Positions 1-9,936 of a stretch of 64,000 nucleotides of DNA are shown here, in pieces. The notes under the pieces are model-generated. The model worked only from the letters and a program-made list of their open reading frames with translations, made no database searches and was not told the origin of the DNA. A program made the translations under genes and the position numbers. Every line of letters starts with the position of its first letter. Positions within the stretch are counted from its first letter, which is position 1. The stretch is from assembly GCF_001429295.1 (NCBI RefSeq), contig NZ_LMJL01000012.1:1445636-1509635 (forward strand), read 5' to 3'. This stretch comes from Flavobacterium sp. Root935 (lineage in GTDB: Bacteria > Bacteroidota > Bacteroidia > Flavobacteriales > Flavobacteriaceae).

Positions 1-805
1 CCACCAGGTGCACAGCGTAGCACCGCCACAGATGAGCGGATCTAAAGTTTTTTCATTTTCAGAGGTCGAAAGCTATATACAGTCAATTCCAGTAACGTAT
101 CAGAGGTATGCGGCAAGCGATATGACGGAGTATATTGAACTGAAATTCCTTGTCCGAGAATTAAGAGAATTCTGTGCCGATGACTTTAATATCTGTGTTC
201 CTAAAGACCGTTTTGACCATGAAATAGAAATTTATATAAAAAAAATCAAAATGTCTGCTGAGTCAGATGATTACATCTTTGTATCAAATTTTGCACCGCT
301 TTTCCAATTGGTTGGGAATGTATATTATACAACTGTCGTCCTGCTGAACAGGTTTATCACCGACCGCATCCAGCAGGCGCTGAATAGGAACAAGTCTTTC
401 CAGATTCATTCGGGGTTTGTTTTCGAAGCTAAGATCAGGGAGATTTTAAATAAAAAAGGGTTTAAAGTCACGGACATCACCAGAATTAAGCGCAAGGAAT
501 TTGACGTTATAACCGTTAAATGCGGTAAAATTTACAACTTTCAGTGCAAAAACAACCTGATAGACATCAGCAGGGTGCAACACGATGCAAAGATGACGGT
601 ACGGTGGAATAATAAACTTATAAATTATTACAAGAAAGCATACAAAAAAGAACTTGGCAGGGAAGATCTGATTACCGAAAAATTAGAACTGGATCAGATT
701 CAGCATTTTGTTGTTTCAAGATATCCCGTTATTACGGATATTGATTACATCATAAATTTTAATGAGCTAGCAGAAGTAATTGACAGCTGGGATTTAGCAG
801 AATAG
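1..805 (+). CDS. PD-(D/E)XK nuclease-like protein, 3' part only
   Basis: The reading frame is open to the left edge of the window, so the GTG at 8 is not necessarily the start and the N-terminus is probably outside. The C-terminal half has the layout of the restriction-endonuclease-like fold: a conserved Glu in a helix (FEAKI, about residue 140 counted from the GTG), then Asp (EFDVI, about 166), then Gln-Cys-Lys (about 179-181). This is the E...D...QxK pattern of Mrr/NERD-like nucleases. The N-terminal part is not recognised. The gene could belong to a defence or DNA-repair locus left of the window. The fold assignment rests on motif spacing only. Confidence 0.6.
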   Translation, partial: HQVHSVAPPQMSGSKVFSFSEVESYIQSIPVTYQRYAASDMTEYIELKFLVRELREFCADDFNICVPKDRFDHEIEIYIKKIKMSAESDDYIFVSNFAPLFQLVGNVYYTTVVLLNRFITDRIQQALNRNKSFQIHSGFVFEAKIREILNKKGFKVTDITRIKRKEFDVITVKCGKIYNFQCKNNLIDISRVQHDAKMTVRWNNKLINYYKKAYKKELGREDLITEKLELDQIQHFVVSRYPVITDIDYIINFNELAEVIDSWDLAE

Positions 806-850
806 TTTTTCCTTTTAAATACATTGGGATGCATATGCTCAAAAATAAAA

Positions 851-877
851 AGACCTGTGTGCTGGCACAGGTCTTTT
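851..877 (+). terminator. Rho-independent terminator after the nuclease-like gene
   Basis: A perfect 9-bp stem, AGACCTGTG pairing with CACAGGTCT, has a 6-nt loop and is followed by TTTT. It lies 45 nt after the stop codon at 805 and closes the gene entering from the left edge. Confidence 0.85.
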
Positions 878-1110
878 CTATAACATCTCTCGATCAAAAA
901 ACCAATAAAATATTTCCCTCTCGAACTTACTTCTGTAAATTTATAAAATCAGAAATACTCTTTTAAGAATCTGAAATCTACCCCTTAAAATTGCACTGAC
1001 GCCATTTACTATGTTGTTTACTTTCGGAGGCAGGAGCAAGTGCATATGAATTTCCTTGGAGTTCGAGAACATTACTACATCAAAAAGCTATAAATATCAT
1101 TAATCTGAGA

Positions 1111-1194
1111 TTTGTGGCAGAATCGTGGCATTTGAAATTTTATGAAATAAGAAATGTAACAAAATCACGTGCTGACAAGTTTAGGTTCGAAACT
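1111..1194 (+). repeat. Dispersed degenerate repeat, copy 1
   Basis: It begins with TTTGTGGCAGAATCGTGGCA and ends with AAGTTTAGGTTCGAAACT, about 84 bp. The same two end blocks at similar spacing occur at 1371, 11003 and 14662, with degenerate copies at 11112 and 14806. Confidence 0.65.
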
Positions 1195-1370
1195 GTATAC
1201 GAATAAAAAAAACTAACATCTATCTAAATTACGAGGTACACTATTTTTCTATGACAGGTCTTAAATAATATATAAAACCTAGTACTTACTGGGGTCAAAG
1301 CGGAACCTCTTCCTCCACAACGGATAAAATCTAAATTCATCTTAACGTTACTTAAAAATTGTTGTGTAGA

Positions 1371-1453
1371 GTTTCGTGCGACATTCGTGGCACAATACTT
1401 TTTATCAAAGTAAAAGTCAGCAAAGTTGGGGTCTGACGATTTTGGGTTCGAAT
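1371..1453 (+). repeat. Dispersed degenerate repeat, copy 2
   Basis: A diverged copy: TCGTGGCA near the left end, AGTCAGCAAAGT in the middle and GGGTTCGAA at the right end. The last block resembles a tRNA T-arm, but no cloverleaf can be folded around it. Confidence 0.5.
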
Positions 1454-1690
1454 GGTTATGTGAAAATTTCACAATTCTGACCCCCAGGTTGGTTTATTCC
1501 TATTTTATTTTGAAACATTTTAAAGAGAAGAAGAAAAGAAGGCTTTATAAAGGGATTTTTAAATTATTAAGGGTGTAAAATTACACCCTTAATTTGGCCA
1601 ATAATTTTCATTAGCATCAATATATTTCCTGTTTTATTATTTTGTTTCCGCTTAAATATTGATACCTTTAATTAAGACTTAATGAACTGT

Positions 1691-1698
1691 TATCTTTG
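1691..1698 (+). promoter_or_regulatory. -7 promoter box for the PAP2 gene
   Basis: TATCTTTG matches the Bacteroidota -7 consensus TAnnTTTG and lies 23 nt upstream of the ATG at 1722. No clear -33 TTG box is seen. Confidence 0.55.
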
Positions 1699-1721
1699 CA
1701 GTAACAAACCAAATCATTTTA

Positions 1722-2483
1722 ATGAGGAAAATTATTCTTTTAGTTGTATTATCGTCTTTGACATGTTCTGTTTTTGGGCAAAATGCTGTGCCAAAGGATT
1801 CTATAATAAATGATACCGTAAAAAATATTTGTTTCAATTACAAACAGCTTATCATTCCCGGAATTTTAATTGGATATGGTTTTTGGGGAAATGAAAGCGG
1901 ACAGATAAAAAGTTTCAACAATCAGATACGTGATGAATTTACAGAGGATATTGATCGTAAGGTTTCAATAGATGATTTTTCGAGATATGTTCCTGCAGTT
2001 TCAGTTTATGCGCTCAATGCGTTTGGAGTTGAAGGAAAAAATAATATGCGCGATCGTTCTGTAATTTTAATCACTTCAACCATTATAAATGTAGGAACTG
2101 TTTTTGCTTTAAAATCACTTAGTAATGTGGAGCGTCCAGATGGAACTTCAAACAATTCATTTCCTTCAGGTCATACCGCCATTGCTTTTGCAGGAGCAGA
2201 ATTTTTATATCAGGAATATAAAGACAAATCAATATGGTATGGCGTTGCGGGTTATGCTATTGCCACAGGAACCGGAATATTTCGTATGTACAATAACAGA
2301 CACTGGCTTACAGATGTTGCCGCTGGTGCCGGAATTGGGATTTTGAGTACCAAAATTGCGTATTGGATTAATCCATATATTACAAGAAAATTATGGCATG
2401 GTGAACAAAAAAAATCGATGTCTTTCATAACTCCATCTTATGATGGCAGAAATTTGACAATCTGCTATTTCAAAACATTTTAA
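1722..2483 (+). CDS. PAP2-superfamily phosphatase, exported
   Basis: The predicted product has 253 aa with an N-terminal signal peptide ending near GQN (residues 1-20). All three type-2 phosphatidic acid phosphatase motifs are visible: K-x6-RP (KSLSNVERP), PSGH (SFPSGHTA) and R-x5-H-x3-D (ending NNRHWLTDV). These residues form the vanadate-peroxidase-type active site that removes phosphate from lipid phosphates such as phosphatidic acid, undecaprenyl-PP or lipid A. The exact substrate cannot be read from the sequence. A close paralogue at 9937-10695 faces it from the far end of the cluster. The gene is followed after 55 nt by a two-component system and is the likely first gene of that cluster. 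Confidence 0.88.
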   Translation: MRKIILLVVLSSLTCSVFGQNAVPKDSIINDTVKNICFNYKQLIIPGILIGYGFWGNESGQIKSFNNQIRDEFTEDIDRKVSIDDFSRYVPAVSVYALNAFGVEGKNNMRDRSVILITSTIINVGTVFALKSLSNVERPDGTSNNSFPSGHTAIAFAGAEFLYQEYKDKSIWYGVAGYAIATGTGIFRMYNNRHWLTDVAAGAGIGILSTKIAYWINPYITRKLWHGEQKKSMSFITPSYDGRNLTICYFKTF

Positions 2484-2538
2484 GCTTACAGGAAACTAAT
2501 ATTCAGATTTTCTTCAAAATTCATTTGTAAATTGCGGC

Positions 2539-3216
2539 ATGAAAATTCTTATTATTGAAGATGAGCAAGAAATTGCACAAAGTATCAAAGAGTACTTTAA
2601 AACGAATGGCGTTCAATGCGAAACAGCCGAAAATTACGATTTGGCACTCAGCAAAATCGACAGCTATGATTACGATTGTATTCTGCTGGATTTAATGCTG
2701 CCTGATGGTGACGGATTTGATATATTAAAAGAACTAAAAGCGAAGAATAAAACAGAAGGTGTTATTATCATTTCGGCAAAAGAAAATCTGGAAACACGTT
2801 TAGAAGGATTTAATCTTGGTGCAGATGATTATCTTACCAAACCTTTTCATCTTGCTGAACTTTTGGTGAGAATGCAGGCACTTATTCGCCGCAAGAATTT
2901 TAAGGGAAGTAACAGTATCACATTCAATGAAATTGTCATCGAAATTTTCTCAAAGACAGTTTTTGTAAATGATATAAAACTGGATATTACCAAAAAAGAA
3001 CTGGATTTACTGCTCTTTTTAATTGGTAACGAAAATAAGGTATTATCTAAATCGTCAATTGCAGAACATCTTTCTGGCGATATGGCAGACATGCTTGACA
3101 ATCATGATTTTATATATGCTCATATTAAAAATCTAAAAAAGAAACTCACACAGGCCGGAAGTGGCGATTATATCAAAACAGTGTACGGTTTAGGTTATAA
3201 ATGGGAAAATGAATAA
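2539..3216 (+). CDS. OmpR-family response regulator
   Basis: The 225-aa protein has an N-terminal receiver domain with the acidic pocket (EDE at about 7-9), phospho-acceptor Asp51 (LLDLMLPDGDG), Ser79 and Lys101 (LTKPF). A C-terminal winged-helix DNA-binding domain runs from about 130 to 225 and ends in the typical TVYGLGYKW. The stop overlaps the start of the histidine kinase gene by 8 nt, so the pair is translationally coupled. Its position inside a lipid-modification cluster suggests it controls these envelope genes, in the way PmrA controls eptA in enterobacteria. That analogy is inference. Confidence 0.93.
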   Translation: MKILIIEDEQEIAQSIKEYFKTNGVQCETAENYDLALSKIDSYDYDCILLDLMLPDGDGFDILKELKAKNKTEGVIIISAKENLETRLEGFNLGADDYLTKPFHLAELLVRMQALIRRKNFKGSNSITFNEIVIEIFSKTVFVNDIKLDITKKELDLLLFLIGNENKVLSKSSIAEHLSGDMADMLDNHDFIYAHIKNLKKKLTQAGSGDYIKTVYGLGYKWENE

Positions 3217-4474
3217 CAAAAAACTACTTCGTAAAACAACAAACAGCTTTCTTTTATATGCCGTTATCATATTATTGATAGCTGCTCCTGTATTTTATTA
3301 TATCTGTCAATGGCTGTATGTTTATGAAACCGATGAAGTACTGCTTTTTCATAAAGGCGCTTTTGTAAACGAAAGCCACAACAATTACACTGCTAATGAT
3401 ATCGCCGCCTGGAACAAATACAATCCTAATATATCTATTGTTAAAGATATGGGTGTAACAAAAGATTCTATTGTGGGTAAAATGATATTTGAAGCTTTAG
3501 CCAATGAAAAAGAACCGTTTAGAATATTGTATGCTCCGGTTGATATCAACGGAAAAAGATACACCTATATAGAAAAGCGAAATCTGGTTGAAATGGAAGG
3601 AATGGTTTTTAGTGTGGCCGTTATGTTTCTGTTTATCATCATCATTTTACTTACCGGAATAATCTGGATTTCAAAAAGATCAGCAAAAATAATCTGGAAA
3701 CCTTTTTATAATACATTAAGTCAGATAGAAGATTTTGAAATTGATAAAAATAATCCGCCTCATTTTATTCCAACAGATATTGACGAATTTGCGCGATTAA
3801 ATAAAAGTCTCGAAAGTTTAATCGAAAAAAATACGGCCATTTATAAAAGCCAGCGCGAATTTGTAGAAAATGCAGCGCATGAACTTCAAACGCCTTTAGC
3901 ATTATTTCAAACTAAAATAGATATTCTCCAGCAATTAGAATTAAACGAAGAACAATCCACTTTAGTTGGTTCTTTAAATAAAGATGTATCCAGACTTAAC
4001 AGACTGAATAAAAACCTTTTATTACTTTCTAAAATTGATAATGAAAGTTATCTAGAAAAAAATACCATTGTTTTAAATGAGTATTTTGAGAAACATCTTG
4101 ACTTTTTTACAGAACAGGCCAAAGCTAAAAACCTGACCATTCAAACTGAATTTAAAGATACTTTAAGCGTTCAGGGAAATGCAGCATTAGCAGAAGTTTT
4201 ATTAAATAATTTATTTCTAAACGCTATTCGTCATAATAAAAAGGATGGCAGAATAGAAATTCAAATAGAAAACAATACACTTCGATTCACCAACACAGGT
4301 CAGGAAACAGCCTTAGCAGCAGAAAATATTTTCAATCGTTTTTCTAAAGTAAATCCTTCTTCGCAGGGAAACGGACTCGGATTGGCGATCATTAAAAAGA
4401 TATGCGAAATCAATCACTGGGAAATTCATTATTATTTTAATGATAATCTGCATATTTTCGAAGTGAAATTTTAA
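3209..4474 (+). CDS. Membrane sensor histidine kinase
   Basis: The 421-aa protein has two transmembrane segments (about 13-34 and 131-153) flanking a periplasmic sensor region of roughly 100 residues. A HisKA dimerisation domain follows with catalytic His224 in AAHELQTPL, then a HATPase_c domain with an N-box (NNLFLNAIRHN) and a G-rich box (GNGLGLAI). The usual DNG of the G1 box is replaced by TNTG, which is common in Bacteroidota kinases of this type. It is the partner of the overlapping response regulator. Its ligand is unknown. Confidence 0.92.
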   Translation: MNNKKLLRKTTNSFLLYAVIILLIAAPVFYYICQWLYVYETDEVLLFHKGAFVNESHNNYTANDIAAWNKYNPNISIVKDMGVTKDSIVGKMIFEALANEKEPFRILYAPVDINGKRYTYIEKRNLVEMEGMVFSVAVMFLFIIIILLTGIIWISKRSAKIIWKPFYNTLSQIEDFEIDKNNPPHFIPTDIDEFARLNKSLESLIEKNTAIYKSQREFVENAAHELQTPLALFQTKIDILQQLELNEEQSTLVGSLNKDVSRLNRLNKNLLLLSKIDNESYLEKNTIVLNEYFEKHLDFFTEQAKAKNLTIQTEFKDTLSVQGNAALAEVLLNNLFLNAIRHNKKDGRIEIQIENNTLRFTNTGQETALAAENIFNRFSKVNPSSQGNGLGLAIIKKICEINHWEIHYYFNDNLHIFEVKF

Positions 4475-4537
4475 AAATTCAAACTTCCTACAGAATCGGT
4501 TATGAGCTTTGTACTATTCTTTTTTTAAATAGTACAA

Positions 4538-6949
4538 ATGAAATCAAAAACAATACTACTATTATCTTTTCTATTGATAATAGTACTGCAGTTATCCGCC
4601 CAAAAAAAATCGGTAACCATATCCGGAATTGTAAAAGACAGTAATTCTAAAACGGCAATACCTTATGCTAATGTGGTTTTAAAATCTTCTAAAGATTCTA
4701 AAATTTTCTTTGGCACTGTAAGCGATGAAGACGGACGTTTTACCATTGCAGCTGTAAATTCAGGAAACTACATTTTAGAAGTCAGCGTTGTTGGTTTTAA
4801 AACCAAATCACAAACTTTATTTGTGGGCAGTCTTTCTGATTATTTAGATCTTGGCAACATTGAAATTCAGGAAGATATCAATACGTTATCAGAAGTTGTT
4901 GTCAGTTCAAAAACACAGCAAAATCCAGTAACATTAGATAAAAAAGTTTTTGCTGTTGCTGATAATATTACGCAAAGCGGAGGCTCTGTTTTGCAATCCA
5001 TGCAAAATTTACCCGGAGTTACCGTTCAAAACGGGAAAGTACAATTAAGAGGAAATGATAAAGTCACCATTTTAATTGAGGGCAAACAAACCGCTTTGAC
5101 AGGATTTGGAAATCAGTCCGGACTCGATAATATTCCGGCTTCTGCCATCGAAAAAATTGAAATTATCAACAATCCATCGTCTAAATATGATGCCAACGGA
5201 AATGCCGGAATCATTAATATTATCTACAAGAAAAACAAACAAGACGGATTAAACGGAAAAATAGGAATTAGTTCGGGATACGGAGCATTATGGGAACGTC
5301 AGGCGAATTTGCCAACGATAAGACCTCAATATAAAGTAACGCCTAAAATTAATCCGAGCCTTTCACTAAACTACAGAAAAGATAAAATAAATGCTTATTT
5401 ACAAGCCGATTATCTCTATACAGAAACACTTAACAAAAATGAATTTGTTACGAGAACTTATGATGACGGCAACGTAATTAATCAGCAGACAAAGCGAAAT
5501 CGGGATACGCATTTTACTACGCTTAAAACCGGAATTGACTGGAATTATAACGACCGAAATACTTTTTCTTTTTCTGGTCTTTATGGCCGTGAAAAAATTA
5601 TCGATCACGGAGACGAACCCTTTTTTAATCAGGATAATACGGAGCGTTTGCGTTTGTGGCAGTTTTTAGAAGACGAGCTTAAAACAACCGTAATGGTAAG
5701 CGGTTCTTATCAGCATAAATTCAAACAGGCTGGACGTAAATTAAATGCCGGAATTAATTATACGTATCATCAGGAAGATGAAAAATATTTCTTTGATAAT
5801 ATTCTGCCAACTTCTACAGGTCGCGATGCTTTTAAACTGCTTTCGGATGAAAAAGTAATCGACCTTAATTTAGATTATGTTCAGCCATTAAAATACGGAC
5901 GTTTTGAAACAGGAATTAAATTTAGAAACAGAGAAATTCCTACCAATATGCAGTTTTTTCCGGGAGAAAACTCTCCAATTGATGCAAATGCCGGAGGCTG
6001 GGCGACTTACAAAGAAATCATTCCGGCTGTTTACGGAAGTTACATTTATGAAAGCGAAAGAATTGAAGCTGAACTTGGACTTCGTTATGAATATGTTGAT
6101 CTTAAGTACGATGTCAATCCAAATCATCCTACTTATAAAAGCAACGGATACAATTATACAGAACCTTTTCCGAGTGTTAAACTGGCTTATAAAATCGATG
6201 ATAAAAACAAATTCACCGCTTTTTATAACCGTCGTGTCGACAGACCAAATGAAGTCGATATTCGTATTTTTCCAAAATACGATGATGCCGAAATTATTAA
6301 AGTAGGAAACCCAGCCCTGCGCCCTCAATATACAAGCGCGTTTGAAGCAGGTTATAAAACCGATTTCAATAAAGGTTATTTTTTAACCTCTTTGTATTAC
6401 CGCGTTATAAACGGAACTATTACCCGAATCGCGACTACAGTTCCCGGCAGTTCTTTGATTTATAACGTATTTCAAAATGCATTAGAAAGTTCCTCTTTTG
6501 GTGCCGAGATTGTTTATGCAAAAGAAATCAATTCGTGGTATTCTTTTAATATCAATGGAAATCTATATAAAAATACAATCGATGCCTTTACGGTCACCAA
6601 TTTATATCCAGTTCCGTCAACTTATACGGGTAGTCTTCAGGAAATAACTTCGGGAAATGTAAAATGGAACAATACTTTTTTATTCAATAAAACACTTTCC
6701 GGTCAGGTTTCTATGGTATATCTCGCACCAGACATAATTCCGCAGGGAAAAATGGATTCCCGCTTTTCTACAGATTTGGGTGTAAAAAAGATTGTTCAAA
6801 AAGGAAAAGGCGAAATATTTTTAAATGCCACAGATATTTTCAATACGCTGGTAATCAAAAAAGAAATTCAAGGCGAAGGATTCCGCTATACGAGCAAGGA
6901 TTATTATGAAACACAAGTCGTTCGTTTTGGATACAGTTACAAGTTTTAA
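4538..6949 (+). CDS. TonB-dependent receptor / outer-membrane beta-barrel family protein
   Basis: The 803-aa protein has a signal peptide (cleavage near SAQ at 19-21). A carboxypeptidase-regulatory-like Ig-type domain follows at about 25-110 (SGIVKDSNSKTAIPYANV), then a plug-like segment (LPGVTVQNGKVQLRGNDKVT), then a long beta-barrel ending in aromatic Phe (YSYKF). This matches the OMP_b-brl_3 receptors of Bacteroidota. It lies 63 nt after the kinase gene, so it is probably part of, or controlled by, the same operon. Substrate unknown. Confidence 0.88.
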   Translation: MKSKTILLLSFLLIIVLQLSAQKKSVTISGIVKDSNSKTAIPYANVVLKSSKDSKIFFGTVSDEDGRFTIAAVNSGNYILEVSVVGFKTKSQTLFVGSLSDYLDLGNIEIQEDINTLSEVVVSSKTQQNPVTLDKKVFAVADNITQSGGSVLQSMQNLPGVTVQNGKVQLRGNDKVTILIEGKQTALTGFGNQSGLDNIPASAIEKIEIINNPSSKYDANGNAGIINIIYKKNKQDGLNGKIGISSGYGALWERQANLPTIRPQYKVTPKINPSLSLNYRKDKINAYLQADYLYTETLNKNEFVTRTYDDGNVINQQTKRNRDTHFTTLKTGIDWNYNDRNTFSFSGLYGREKIIDHGDEPFFNQDNTERLRLWQFLEDELKTTVMVSGSYQHKFKQAGRKLNAGINYTYHQEDEKYFFDNILPTSTGRDAFKLLSDEKVIDLNLDYVQPLKYGRFETGIKFRNREIPTNMQFFPGENSPIDANAGGWATYKEIIPAVYGSYIYESERIEAELGLRYEYVDLKYDVNPNHPTYKSNGYNYTEPFPSVKLAYKIDDKNKFTAFYNRRVDRPNEVDIRIFPKYDDAEIIKVGNPALRPQYTSAFEAGYKTDFNKGYFLTSLYYRVINGTITRIATTVPGSSLIYNVFQNALESSSFGAEIVYAKEINSWYSFNINGNLYKNTIDAFTVTNLYPVPSTYTGSLQEITSGNVKWNNTFLFNKTLSGQVSMVYLAPDIIPQGKMDSRFSTDLGVKKIVQKGKGEIFLNATDIFNTLVIKKEIQGEGFRYTSKDYYETQVVRFGYSYKF

Positions 6950-7024
6950 CGGTATCCAAAATGAAATTCAAAATTAATTCAGAATTGCAATATAAAATTT
7001 GCACACGAATGTTAAACAATAATT

Positions 7025-8983
7025 ATGAATAAATTATCTTCAAAGTACGGCAGATATTCACTGTTGATGCATTTTATTATTTGGTTTTTAATACTATCTC
7101 AAATTTTAAGAATTTCCTTTTTTATATGGCAGTATAATGAAGTTTCGTGGAATATTATCGATCTTTTAAGAACCCTGATAACAGGTCTTTTCTTTGATTT
7201 TGGTACTGTTGCTTTCATCTCCATTTGCAGTGTATCATATTATACTGTAATGCCTAATAAGTGGATTGGTTCTTTTGTAGATAAAATCTTAATTTACTTT
7301 TTTACATCCTTAACCGTATTTATTCTTGTTTTTACCTTTTTTGCCGAATTGACATTTTGGGATGAATTTAAAACAAGATTTAATTTCATAGCCGTTGATT
7401 ATCTTATTTATACGCATGAAGTTGTAGCTAACATTCAACAGTCGTATCCCCTGCCCGTTTTAATTGGCGGTGTATTACTGCTTACTTTTGTATTTCTGTT
7501 TATTTTTTATAAAAGAGGTGCTTTTACTGCTGCTTTTACATCTAAAGCGAGTTTAAAAACGAGACTCTCGGTTCTATTATCTACTAGTGGGATTGCTTTA
7601 ATTTTTGGTTTCTTTATTACCAATAATCAGGCAGAATGGTCTTCTAATCGATACAATTCAGAAATATCAAAATCAGGTATTTATTCTTTTTTTGCTGCTT
7701 TTAGAAACAACCAAATGAAATATGTTGATTTCTATACTTCCATTCCTAATGATAAAGCTTTTGGCATTATTAAAAAGAAATTAGCTGATCCTTATTCTAG
7801 TGATTTCAGAAACGATTATTCTATTCATAGAAAAGTTACAGACCGTATTCCATCTCTTGAAAACAAAAATGTTGTCTTTATTTTGGTTGAAAGTCTGAGC
7901 GGAAGCTTTTTGAAGGAATTTGGAAATAAAGAAAACATCACGCCTTTTTTAGACAGTCTTGCTCAAAAGAGCATCTTTTTTGAAAATTTATATGCTACAG
8001 GAACCAGAACCGTGAGAGGAATGGAAGCTGTTACTTTGTGCATTCCTCCTACTCCGGGTCAAAGTATTGTAAAAAGACCTGATAATCAAAACTTGTATAC
8101 CGTTTGCAGCATTTTCAAATCCAGAAAATACGATTGTAATTTTTTCTACGGCGGCTACGGTTACTTTGATAATATGAATGCTTATTTTGGAGGAAACGGA
8201 TTTAATATTTACGATCGCGGACGCGGCAGTGTATTGAGCGATGAGATCAAAACGGTTCGCAATAATATAAACGATAATGAAGTAACTTTTGAAAATGCGT
8301 GGGGAATTTGCGATGAAGACATTTTTAATAAAATGCTAAAAGTGGCTGATTCACAATATAAAACCGGAAAGTCGTTTTTCAATTTTGTAATGACAACATC
8401 TAATCACAGGCCCTTTACTTATCCTTCGGGAAAAATTGATATTCCTTCTGGAACAAGTCGTGAAGGTGCTGTAAAATATACTGATTTTGCCCTAAAAGAA
8501 TTATTCAGAAAAGCCCAGACAAAACCTTGGTTTAAAAATACCGTTTTTGTAATAATTGCAGATCATTGTGCGAGCAGTGCCGGAAAAGATGAAATTGATG
8601 TGGCAAACTATCATATTCCTGCTTTCATTGTTAATTTACACGAAAATCAAAATCAGAAAATAGCGCAGCAATGCTCTCAAATTGATTTATGGCCTACGCT
8701 TTTTTCATTGTTTCATTGGGATTACGAATCTGATTTTTTTGGAAAAAATGTTTTGGATTCTCAATTTGAACAGCGCGCTTTAATGGGAACTTATCGAAAA
8801 TTAGTTCTGATGAAAAAAGATAAAGTAATGATCTTATCGGATCAGAAAAAGCAGGCGTTTTATTCCTGGAATAAAGAAGATAATAGTCTGAAATCACTTC
8901 CAATAGATCACTCTTTTTTAGAAGAAACCATTTCGTGGTACCAAACCGCTGATTTCCTTTTTACAAATAAACTTTTACAATAA
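7025..8983 (+). CDS. LTA synthase-like / phosphoethanolamine transferase-like sulfatase-fold membrane enzyme
   Basis: The 652-aa protein has about five N-terminal transmembrane helices (residues 12-200) and then an extracytoplasmic alkaline-phosphatase-superfamily domain. Metal and active-site positions resemble LtaS/OpgB/EptA enzymes: Glu289 (LVESLSG), a Thr-rich nucleophile loop (ATGTRTVRGME, probably Thr329), SNHRPF and ADHCAS. Family members move phosphoglycerol or phosphoethanolamine from a phospholipid to a glycan or lipid A. Donor and acceptor cannot be decided here. The stop TAA overlaps the next ATG (TAATG), coupling it to the lipid-kinase gene, which would suit recycling of the diacylglycerol released by the transfer. 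Confidence 0.85.
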   Translation: MNKLSSKYGRYSLLMHFIIWFLILSQILRISFFIWQYNEVSWNIIDLLRTLITGLFFDFGTVAFISICSVSYYTVMPNKWIGSFVDKILIYFFTSLTVFILVFTFFAELTFWDEFKTRFNFIAVDYLIYTHEVVANIQQSYPLPVLIGGVLLLTFVFLFIFYKRGAFTAAFTSKASLKTRLSVLLSTSGIALIFGFFITNNQAEWSSNRYNSEISKSGIYSFFAAFRNNQMKYVDFYTSIPNDKAFGIIKKKLADPYSSDFRNDYSIHRKVTDRIPSLENKNVVFILVESLSGSFLKEFGNKENITPFLDSLAQKSIFFENLYATGTRTVRGMEAVTLCIPPTPGQSIVKRPDNQNLYTVCSIFKSRKYDCNFFYGGYGYFDNMNAYFGGNGFNIYDRGRGSVLSDEIKTVRNNINDNEVTFENAWGICDEDIFNKMLKVADSQYKTGKSFFNFVMTTSNHRPFTYPSGKIDIPSGTSREGAVKYTDFALKELFRKAQTKPWFKNTVFVIIADHCASSAGKDEIDVANYHIPAFIVNLHENQNQKIAQQCSQIDLWPTLFSLFHWDYESDFFGKNVLDSQFEQRALMGTYRKLVLMKKDKVMILSDQKKQAFYSWNKEDNSLKSLPIDHSFLEETISWYQTADFLFTNKLLQ

Positions 8984-9867
8984 TGATTTACATTCATTTT
9001 ATAATCAACCCCATTTCCGGAAGCGGTAAACACAATTTGTCCGCGTCTTATATCTTAAGCCAGTTTCCTAAAGATAAATATAAAATTGAGGTTGATTATA
9101 CAAACCAAAAAAAGCATGCAATAGAACTCACAAAAGCGGCTATTGCACAAAATCCAGATTACATAATTGCATGCGGAGGTGACGGAACGATAAATGAAGT
9201 AGCCTCCTCACTTATAGGGACTTCAATAAAATTAGGAATTGTTCCTGTAGGTTCAGGAAACGGACTGGCCTCTAATTTGAATATTCCAAGAGATATTGAC
9301 AAAGCGATTGCTATCATTAAAAAAGGGCATGCGACAGCAATGGATGCTGGCCAATTAAATGATAAATACTTTTTTAGCAACATGGGTATTGGCATCGATG
9401 CGCTTATTATTAAAAAATACGAACGAGCTGGAAAAAGAACACTTCCGGCTTATATTAAAGCAGCAATGTCTTCGAGTTTAGAATTTAAACCTCAAAAAAC
9501 AATTGTGCAATTTGACAATCAAATTCTTGAAATAAATCCGCTGATGTTGTTTATATCCAATTCTAATGAAATGGGTTACAATATGAGCCTTACTCCAAAA
9601 GCAAGTCTTCAGGACGGATTATTGGATCTGATTATAATTCCGAAATTGTCTTTTTTTGAAAAAATAATGCTGGGGTTTAATGTCCTTCAAAATTCAATCG
9701 AAAAATTCAAAAAAGCACAGCACTTTTTAGTAAAAGAAATTCAAATTGAAATGCCGTCAAAGATTTTTATCGATTCTCAAATTGACGGAGAACAGCATAA
9801 TTTGAAAACAAATAAATTAAACATAAAAATAATGCCCGGAGCACTAACCGTTTTAGTAGATTTATAA
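8983..9867 (+). CDS. Diacylglycerol/lipid kinase, DAGK catalytic family
   Basis: The 294-aa protein starts with FIINPISGSGK and carries GGDGTINEV at 65-73 and VPVGSGNGLASNL at 88-99. These are the nucleotide-binding motifs of soluble YegS/DgkB-type lipid kinases. The start codon overlaps the preceding stop by one base. Substrate is probably diacylglycerol, giving phosphatidic acid. The tight coupling to an LTA-synthase-like transferase that would release diacylglycerol supports this, but it is inference. Confidence 0.9.
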   Translation: MIYIHFIINPISGSGKHNLSASYILSQFPKDKYKIEVDYTNQKKHAIELTKAAIAQNPDYIIACGGDGTINEVASSLIGTSIKLGIVPVGSGNGLASNLNIPRDIDKAIAIIKKGHATAMDAGQLNDKYFFSNMGIGIDALIIKKYERAGKRTLPAYIKAAMSSSLEFKPQKTIVQFDNQILEINPLMLFISNSNEMGYNMSLTPKASLQDGLLDLIIIPKLSFFEKIMLGFNVLQNSIEKFKKAQHFLVKEIQIEMPSKIFIDSQIDGEQHNLKTNKLNIKIMPGALTVLVDL

Positions 9868-9874
9868 AATAGCA

Positions 9875-9921
9875 ATTCCATAGAAAGAACTTTTTTTTAT
9901 TCTCTCTATGGAATATTTTTT
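9875..9921. terminator. Bidirectional terminator between the kinase and the PAP2 gene
   Basis: ATTCCATAGAAAGAA pairs with TTCTCTCTATGGAAT (one mismatch) around an A/T-rich loop, with T-runs on the plus-strand side and in the loop. It separates the two convergent genes. Confidence 0.8.
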
Positions 9922-9936
9922 TGTTTTTAATCTGAT

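Larger units (their letters stand above)
878..1721. other. Gene-free stretch with dispersed repeats and a palindrome
   Basis: No convincing gene is present; an 82-codon minus-strand frame at 1224-1472 lies on repeat sequence and has no family features. The stretch holds two copies of the GGTTCGAA repeat described separately, a related fragment near 1060-1080, and a perfect palindrome at 1567-1592 (ttaagggtgtaa, 2-nt loop, ttacacccttaa). The palindrome lacks a long T-run and could be a weak terminator or a protein-binding site. Confidence 0.6.

Noticed and set aside
1431..1453. tRNA-like 3' half (GTCTGACGATTTTGGGTTCG)
   Set aside because: No matching acceptor, D-arm or CCA region can be paired; it belongs to the dispersed repeat family.
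1224..1472. 82-codon minus-strand frame
   Set aside because: It runs through a dispersed repeat and shows no family pattern or promoter.
5888..6328. Long frames on both alternative strands inside the outer-membrane receptor gene
   Set aside because: They are shadows of a well-supported coding frame with signal peptide and domain order.
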